NCBI RefSeq assembly: GCF_011045095.1
Contig: NZ_JAALDL010000011.1
Span: 62,001-126,000 of the forward strand
Reading direction: 5' to 3'
DNA: 64,000 nucleotides
Source of the DNA: Grimontia sedimenti
GTDB taxonomy: Bacteria > Pseudomonadota > Gammaproteobacteria > Enterobacterales > Vibrionaceae
The notes beneath the pieces were generated by a model. It was not told the origin of the DNA. It worked only from the letters and a program-made list of their open reading frames with translations, and did not search any database. Both the position numbers and the translations under genes were made by a program. Positions 59,265-64,000 of the stretch are shown here, in pieces (position 1 is the first letter of the stretch; each line of letters opens with the position of its first letter).

Positions 59265-61415
59265 GTGCGTCTATCTATCCCCATTTTATTAACCGTTCTT
59301 TTTGGTTCCTCGGTACACGCTGAAACACCAGCTTCCGTTGAGCCTTTTGATACATGTCCCAGTAAAGCCTTCTTGTTCCAGAGCTCACCCAGTAAAGTTT
59401 ATGGTGTGAACCTTGTCACTGGTGGCTATTCAACGTTGGCAGAAACCACTGGTCTCAACACCCATATCAATGCTGTTGGGTTTAACCAATCAGACCGCTA
59501 TATATACGGCTTTGATTATGACAACGAGGTGGTGATACGGATTGGTCAAAACTATGTTGGTGAACAACTCACAGTGAATGGGTTGCCTAACAACACGAAG
59601 TTTATTAGTGGTGATGTGCATGATCAGATTTACTATCTGCACCGCAGAGAGCTGGGAATCATCAAAATTGACCTTTCTCCACTGGAATCAGACCCTTCGG
59701 CGACATTAACAGCGACCACATTAGACACCGACCTCAATAATCTCAGGACGTCAGACGTTGCGATCAACCCGATTGATGGCAATCTCTATGCAGTCAACAA
59801 CAACTCCTACAACCTGTATCGCGTGGACTTAGAAACAGGTGATTCCGATATGGTTTACAGTTTGGTGGCTGATATCGGCCCACCATCTGGTGGCTTTGGC
59901 GCGGTCTATTTCGACGTTGATGGCAACTTTTACATCTCCCGAAATGATGATGGCAAAATCTTCAGAATTGACCTTTCAAACGAAGACGATATCGATGATA
60001 AAAACCTGGAGGCAGTGCTATTCGCCTCAGGGCCGATATCTGGACAAAATGACGGTGCACGTTGTGCAAACGCCCCTATTATTGATGAAGATTCGACGAT
60101 TGATTTTGGTGACGCGCCAGACAGCTACAAAACGTTGCTTGCCTCCAACGGTCCGCGTCACGAAGTGGATAGCGGTTTCTACTTAGGCTCCATCGCACCA
60201 GACAGCGAAGGTGACGGCTTTACATCCCCTCTTGATGACAACAAAGCCGGTTTAGCGGATGAAGACGGTGTTGGCTTTGTTACCGCATTGGAAGTGGGTA
60301 ACACGTCTCTGGTTTCTGTTCAGGCATCTACTGCTGGTTATTTGTCAGCATGGATAGACTGGAACCAGGACGGCGATTTTCAAGACACAGGTGAGAAGGT
60401 CTTTAGCGACAGTTTGTTAACCTCGGGCATCAATTCTCTCTCCATTGCGGTTCCGGCAGGAGCGACGATTGGTTCGACCTGGTCTCGTTTCCGTTTTTCA
60501 GAAGCGTCTGGCCTCGATTACTTCGGTGGTGCCACAACCGGCGAAGTTGAGGATCATCCTGTGACTATCATGGAAAATGGCTCCTCGCTGCGGTACTACC
60601 CCAGCGAGAGTGGATATGCCACGATTGCTTTTGAGGACAACTGGCCTAAAGAAGGGGATTACGATCTCAACGATGTTGTCTTTAAATTCCGCATCACAGA
60701 AACACTGGATGAAAACAGCGCGATTACCCGTGTATTAATTCAAGGTTATCTTTCAGCCTACGGCGCTGGTTATCACAATGGGTTTGCATTCAGACTCGGG
60801 GGAATAAACCGGTCTGACATCAGCTCAGCGAGCACTTTGACACACAATTCAGTGTTACAAGAGAGCAACGGCTTAGAGAGCGACTCCAATGAGGCAATAT
60901 TCATTGTTTCAGACGATCTCAAACAGAAACTCCCAGCAGGCTGTATGTACTATCGAACGGCGCAGCATTGTCAGGAAGCGTTGGTCTTCGAGTTCGAAAT
61001 AGATGTGTATTTCAACGAGGGTACTGATACGAGCTCTCTGATGACAATGCCTTATGACCCGTTTATTTTTGCCACACCGGGTGCTTATGTCCGCGACGGG
61101 CTCTGGTATAACCCTGGACGAGGATTAGAAATCCACCTCGCCGATCAGGCGCCGACAGAGCAATTCGACACCTACTGGCTGGGGTGGTGGAGCGACTCCA
61201 GCGACCCAGCAACATCACGTTACTTTAAAACCTCTTCGAATCATCCTTGGGCGCTGCTTATTCCGGATGAGTGGTCTTGGCCGAGAGAGCATGTCGACCT
61301 TGTCGAGGCATACCCAGAGTTTGCAGGCTATGCGGAGTCTGGTGGTGAAAATAATCTTCAGTGGTATTTATTAGAAAAAGCGACTGAAAACAAATACTAC
61401 TTGTCTGAGGAGTAA
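59265..61415 (+). CDS. LruC-domain surface protein with GEVED domain
   Basis: About 716 residues, exported. GTG 59265 has GGAG 8 nt upstream and gives a clean signal peptide (RLSIPILLTVLFGSSVHA); the frame also permits ATG 59214. Parts in order: a beta-propeller-like region (about 25-265, with YGVNLVTGGYSTLA, IYGFDYDN, LYRVDLETGD repeats), a GEVED-type domain (DFGDAPDSYKT ... SAWIDWNQDGDFQDTGEKVF ... GEVEDHPVTI), then an LruC domain (EDNWPKEGDYDLNDVVFKF ... GYLSAYGAGYHNGFAFRLGG). DNVV-type acidic repeats suggest calcium. A lipoprotein gene follows 5 bp later. Confidence 0.87.
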   Translation: MRLSIPILLTVLFGSSVHAETPASVEPFDTCPSKAFLFQSSPSKVYGVNLVTGGYSTLAETTGLNTHINAVGFNQSDRYIYGFDYDNEVVIRIGQNYVGEQLTVNGLPNNTKFISGDVHDQIYYLHRRELGIIKIDLSPLESDPSATLTATTLDTDLNNLRTSDVAINPIDGNLYAVNNNSYNLYRVDLETGDSDMVYSLVADIGPPSGGFGAVYFDVDGNFYISRNDDGKIFRIDLSNEDDIDDKNLEAVLFASGPISGQNDGARCANAPIIDEDSTIDFGDAPDSYKTLLASNGPRHEVDSGFYLGSIAPDSEGDGFTSPLDDNKAGLADEDGVGFVTALEVGNTSLVSVQASTAGYLSAWIDWNQDGDFQDTGEKVFSDSLLTSGINSLSIAVPAGATIGSTWSRFRFSEASGLDYFGGATTGEVEDHPVTIMENGSSLRYYPSESGYATIAFEDNWPKEGDYDLNDVVFKFRITETLDENSAITRVLIQGYLSAYGAGYHNGFAFRLGGINRSDISSASTLTHNSVLQESNGLESDSNEAIFIVSDDLKQKLPAGCMYYRTAQHCQEALVFEFEIDVYFNEGTDTSSLMTMPYDPFIFATPGAYVRDGLWYNPGRGLEIHLADQAPTEQFDTYWLGWWSDSSDPATSRYFKTSSNHPWALLIPDEWSWPREHVDLVEAYPEFAGYAESGGENNLQWYLLEKATENKYYLSEE

Positions 61416-61420
61416 GTGCC

Positions 61421-61963
61421 ATGAATAAGAATATCAGTCTGTTAGCGTTAATGGCCCTTCTGAGCGCATGTGGTGGCGGTGGTGATGGAAGCGGTAGTTC
61501 AAATGTGTCTTCAACCGTTACCGCTGATGAGTCTGCACCGGAAAGTAATGTTGAAGTATCGAGTCTGTCAGAGTTTGAAATAATGGTTGATACCTCTGGT
61601 GGCGAAGCAAACATTCCGGAGACCGTCACCAGTTCAGCATCGAGTTTTAACGAAACAGTTGTGCCTGATGGTTTCTCATATAGCCCTGTGTTGGAGCAGA
61701 GTTTTGTCGTCGACATCAGCGGCTATTCAACATCACCCGGTGTAGTGTCGATATACAGCGAGTTTTCTGCGAATGACAACGGAACCTACACGGCGGCCTA
61801 CAACAGTCGAATGGCTTTCTCTTCCTTGGAATCAGGAGAAGCGATTGTCGATTTTGTTTCTTCAGAATCTCACTATTACGTGCTTGCTGAGGTGTGGTTT
61901 ACTGATGGAACGCCGCCTGTCCAGAAAAGGATTCCGAACACAGAAACGAGCTGGGTCTGGTAA
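61421..61963 (+). CDS. Lipoprotein paired with the LruC protein
   Basis: A 180-residue lipoprotein: signal with LLSACGGGGDGSGSS (Cys17), a Ser-rich linker, and a C-terminal beta-rich domain of about 110 residues (YSPVLEQSFVVDISGYSTSPGVVSIYSEF, ESHYYVLAEVWFTDG). GAGGAG lies 8 nt before ATG 61421, inside the upstream stop region. Operon with the LruC gene, closed by a strong terminator. The two may form a surface or secretion pair; function unknown. Confidence 0.82.
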   Translation: MNKNISLLALMALLSACGGGGDGSGSSNVSSTVTADESAPESNVEVSSLSEFEIMVDTSGGEANIPETVTSSASSFNETVVPDGFSYSPVLEQSFVVDISGYSTSPGVVSIYSEFSANDNGTYTAAYNSRMAFSSLESGEAIVDFVSSESHYYVLAEVWFTDGTPPVQKRIPNTETSWVW

Positions 61964-61991
61964 GCAGTGTAAATTTGAAAGCGACGCTACC

Positions 61992-62027
61992 AAAAAACAG
62001 CCCAGACACTTGTCTGGGCTGTTTTTT
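61992..62027. terminator. Bidirectional terminator
   Basis: CAGCCCAGACA (61998-62008) and TGTCTGGGCTG (62011-62021), A6 before and T6 after. Confidence 0.9.
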
Positions 62028-62045
62028 AAAAGGCAAATTTAAACG

Positions 62046-62546
62046 TTACAGAAACAGTTCCAGCGTAATCTCATCGATGTACTTGCCGCCAATTTTCGCA
62101 TGATTTTTCGCGCGTCCTGACACTTCAAAGCCATGTTTCAAATAAACGTGCAGCGCGGTTTCATTATCAGCTCGGACTTGGGCTACCAGCTTTTCAAAGC
62201 CACGTGAGCGCGCGATATCGAGCGTGGAAGCAAACAGCGACGTTGCAATGCCTTGACGATGATGTTTTTCATCGACATAGGTGGTGATAATGCCGACATG
62301 GTCCAGTGCGCGTGAATAACTCGCGTATGGCTCAACGGTTTGGTAGCCAAGAACGGTTTTCGAGTCATGGTCTTCAGCAACCAAAAACACGCCGTTTACC
62401 GGGAAGTATTGGATGAAGAAACTCTGGTCTGACACCGAAAAAGCAGAGTCGAGAATCACGTATCGACCGCTTTCGATAATGGGGTTGACGATATCGGTGA
62501 TGCTTTTGGCATCTGAAGCTAGCGCAGTTCTTGTTATTAGATTCAT
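62046..62546 (-). CDS. GNAT acetyltransferase
   Basis: A 166-residue GNAT enzyme of the phosphinothricin-acetyltransferase-like type: SYSRALDHVGIITTYVDEKHHRQGIATSLFASTLD is the acetyl-CoA segment with the R-Q-G-I-A loop, and ALHVYLKHGFEVSGRAKNHAKIGGKYIDEITLELFL the C-terminal part. ATG 62546 starts at the fold; the longer frame runs across a weakly coding stretch. Substrate unknown. Confidence 0.87.
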   Translation of the reverse strand: MNLITRTALASDAKSITDIVNPIIESGRYVILDSAFSVSDQSFFIQYFPVNGVFLVAEDHDSKTVLGYQTVEPYASYSRALDHVGIITTYVDEKHHRQGIATSLFASTLDIARSRGFEKLVAQVRADNETALHVYLKHGFEVSGRAKNHAKIGGKYIDEITLELFL

Positions 62547-62641
62547 ATTTCTTTGTTTTTCTGACAGTAAACAAGCAAAGGGTGTAGGCGAAGCGTAGCG
62601 TAAAATCGTCACGTTTCGCCAGATAAAATATAGGGCTGCTT

Positions 62642-63256
62642 CTAATCCTGTTCCAGAAAGCGTCTCACTGTTTTTAAGTCCTCAATCATTGGCATTTCAA
62701 TACTCAGGGAACTGCTGAAACACCAAGGGTAAGGCAGCTCGCCTATCCCATCGAGCAAGTGATCTTTATTCGAATAGTGAATGGCAGCCATGTAGTCAAT
62801 GGTGATGGTGAGCTTGTCCACTTTCGGATCTTTTGCCGAGATAGAAGAATCATCGTTGAACAGCCAGTCGTAATAGCCACAACCTATGCGCAGAGTGCCA
62901 TTGTCCTTTTCTGTCATCACGACGAGCCACTTACAGGTGAGAAGAGTGTCATCCCTGACAATGGAGTCCGACAAGCAGAAGGTATAAACGTTCTCAAAAC
63001 GCTGGTTGAACTGGGAGGACAGCACATGGCTGATTGCTTCAACGCCAACCACATCTGAGGGAAACGAAATACTGTCGGTGTTGACCTTCATTTCCAGCAG
63101 CGATGCTTCTGTAAACACTTTGGTGAGCAGGTGTGGCTTGTTGTTATCTTTGGCTGAGATATACCGATTAATCGCCTTGAGGAAAGGGCGCACATCATCC
63201 GGCCGCGCATTCGTGGTCTTGTCGATGTGCACCATTTTCCCCTGAGATGAACTCAT
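62642..63256 (-). CDS. NTF2/SnoaL-like domain protein
   Basis: A 204-residue protein whose pattern VFTEASLLEMKVNTDSISFPSDVVGVEAISHVLSSQFNQRFENVYTFCLSD is that of NTF2-like proteins, which bind or transform small molecules. ATG 63256 overlaps the pxpC stop (ATGA), so it is translated with it. Met8 (MVHID) has AGGGG 3 nt upstream, too close to be convincing. Family call is moderate; reaction unknown. Confidence 0.65.
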   Translation of the reverse strand: MSSSQGKMVHIDKTTNARPDDVRPFLKAINRYISAKDNNKPHLLTKVFTEASLLEMKVNTDSISFPSDVVGVEAISHVLSSQFNQRFENVYTFCLSDSIVRDDTLLTCKWLVVMTEKDNGTLRIGCGYYDWLFNDDSSISAKDPKVDKLTITIDYMAAIHYSNKDHLLDGIGELPYPWCFSSSLSIEMPMIEDLKTVRRFLEQD

Positions 63257-64000
63257 CCGAAAATGACCCGGTTGAAGAGCCTTCTTTCCACTTCGGCATC
63301 CGCAACATCCATGGGGGAGAAGGTAACAATCTGCCCGGGTTGGCGCTGCGAAAGTTGGCCGGCACCTAAACTGCTCAAACAGCCTATTTTTGGGTAGCCA
63401 CCAATGGTTTGCCTGTCCTTCATCAGTACGATCGGTTGGCCATCATTCGGAATTTGAATCGCACCAAAGGCGATACCTTCTGAGATGATGCCATCGAGAC
63501 TGCTTTTCACTGGTGCGCCAGATAAGCGATAACCCATGCGGTCGATGTTCTGGCTGACTTCATACTCACTGGTGAAAAACGTCATCTGTTCATCATGGCT
63601 GAATGACGCATGCTGATAGGACGGCATTACCCCGAGTTCGAGCGGCGCATCGTAGTCGGGAATCGCCCATTTAGGCGTGCGCTGTTCGGTGAACTCAGTC
63701 GTTGCGGTGAAGGGCAGAATATCCCCCGTTTTCAGGGCATCACCAAGACCGGTTAAACCGCCCAGTTGCTCCCTTTTCACTGTGGAGCAGCTGCCCAGCT
63801 TGGGCTCACATTCAAAGCCGCCAGCCACGGAGAGATAGGCCCGCAGTCCGCTTTTGGGTGCACCAAACGCCAGGACATCACCGGGCTTTACTGCATAGGT
63901 GCGCCAGGGTTGAATAGCTTTGTCGTTTAAGGTGGCTGAAAGATCTGCGCCTGCAATAGCAAGGGTTGTGGCGGCATTTACCTGCAGCTGCAGTTGGCCG
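63253..64000 (-). CDS. pxpC: 5-oxoprolinase subunit C / biotin-dependent carboxyltransferase family protein, 5' end cut by window edge
   Basis: The minus-strand frame is open from the window edge (64000) to the stop at 63253, about 249 codons. Landmarks: TLAIAGADLSATLNDKAI, PKSGLRAYLSVAGGFECEPKLGS, DRMGYRLSG, SEGIAFGAIQIPNDGQPIVLMKDRQTIGGYPKIG. This is the PxpC/KipA/allophanate-hydrolase-2 family. With PxpA and PxpB it opens 5-oxoproline; those genes would lie beyond the window. The downstream NTF2-like gene is coupled. Confidence 0.9.
   Translation of the reverse strand, partial: GQLQLQVNAATTLAIAGADLSATLNDKAIQPWRTYAVKPGDVLAFGAPKSGLRAYLSVAGGFECEPKLGSCSTVKREQLGGLTGLGDALKTGDILPFTATTEFTEQRTPKWAIPDYDAPLELGVMPSYQHASFSHDEQMTFFTSEYEVSQNIDRMGYRLSGAPVKSSLDGIISEGIAFGAIQIPNDGQPIVLMKDRQTIGGYPKIGCLSSLGAGQLSQRQPGQIVTFSPMDVADAEVERRLFNRVIFG

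Noticed and set aside
1-64000. CRISPR array, prophage or insertion sequence
   Set aside because: No regularly spaced direct repeats, transposase, integrase or phage structural gene was seen.

Overview
The window looks like chromosomal DNA of a marine, moderately halophilic gammaproteobacterium of the Vibrionaceae, closest in flavour to Grimontia, Enterovibrio or Photobacterium. The grounds are a TonB2-type energy-coupling operon with a TtpC protein, an ectA-ectB-ectC-ask osmolyte operon, a vibriolysin-type protease with PKD and chitin-binding domains, a second EF-G gene, a VF530-family gene, and a palindromic repeat of the kind common between Vibrio genes. The genus is inferred from gene content alone; no rRNA or tRNA gene was recognised.

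Layout. 1-8.9 kb: end of a lipoprotein gene, then a peptide-uptake locus in which an M20-type amidohydrolase and a DUF1028 gene diverge from an SBP/permease/permease-ATPase fusion/ATPase operon that ends in a FadR-like regulator; a compound palindrome sits in the divergent promoter. 9-16.5 kb: DUF3081-like protein, acyltransferase 3, a frameshifted second EF-G gene, a DUF302 protein, an unlisted 29-residue lysine-rich peptide beside a ribbon-helix-helix protein, and a sulfite dehydrogenase pair. 16.7-19.9 kb: a D-amino-acid salvage module (PLP D-serine dehydratase-like enzyme, N-acyl-D-amino-acid deacylase, RidA). 20-28.8 kb: membrane hydroxylase, VF530, and the Fur-box-led pseudo-receiver/DUF3450/TtpC/ExbB/ExbD/TonB/TPR operon. 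29-34 kb: a ROK regulator, a GH20-like glycosidase and an AAC(3)-like acetyltransferase, then an RTX-repeat protein. 34-44 kb: MFS transporter, Grx2, di-haem peroxidase plus MOSC protein, a MocR regulator divergent from a beta-hydroxyacid dehydrogenase, and the vibriolysin. 44.5-50.3 kb: the ectoine operon and a long-form GAPDH. 50.4-57 kb: a DUF350/DUF1190/glutathionylspermidine-synthase-like operon, a prolyl oligopeptidase, an orphan Flp pilin, a crotonase, DUF465. 57-64 kb: small proteins, a cupin remnant, an NmrA-like SDR, an LruC/GEVED surface protein with a partner lipoprotein, GNAT and NTF2-like proteins, and the end of pxpC.

Many genes join by 4-nt ATGA overlaps and end at strong hairpin terminators, so operon limits are fairly clear. 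Themes are scavenging of peptides, D-amino acids and amino sugars, iron-regulated TonB energisation and osmoprotection. The least explained items are the lysine-rich peptide with its RHH neighbour, the glycosidase/acetyltransferase pair, the pseudo-receiver heading the TonB2 operon, and the EF-G gene broken in an otherwise well-preserved, highly codon-biased frame.
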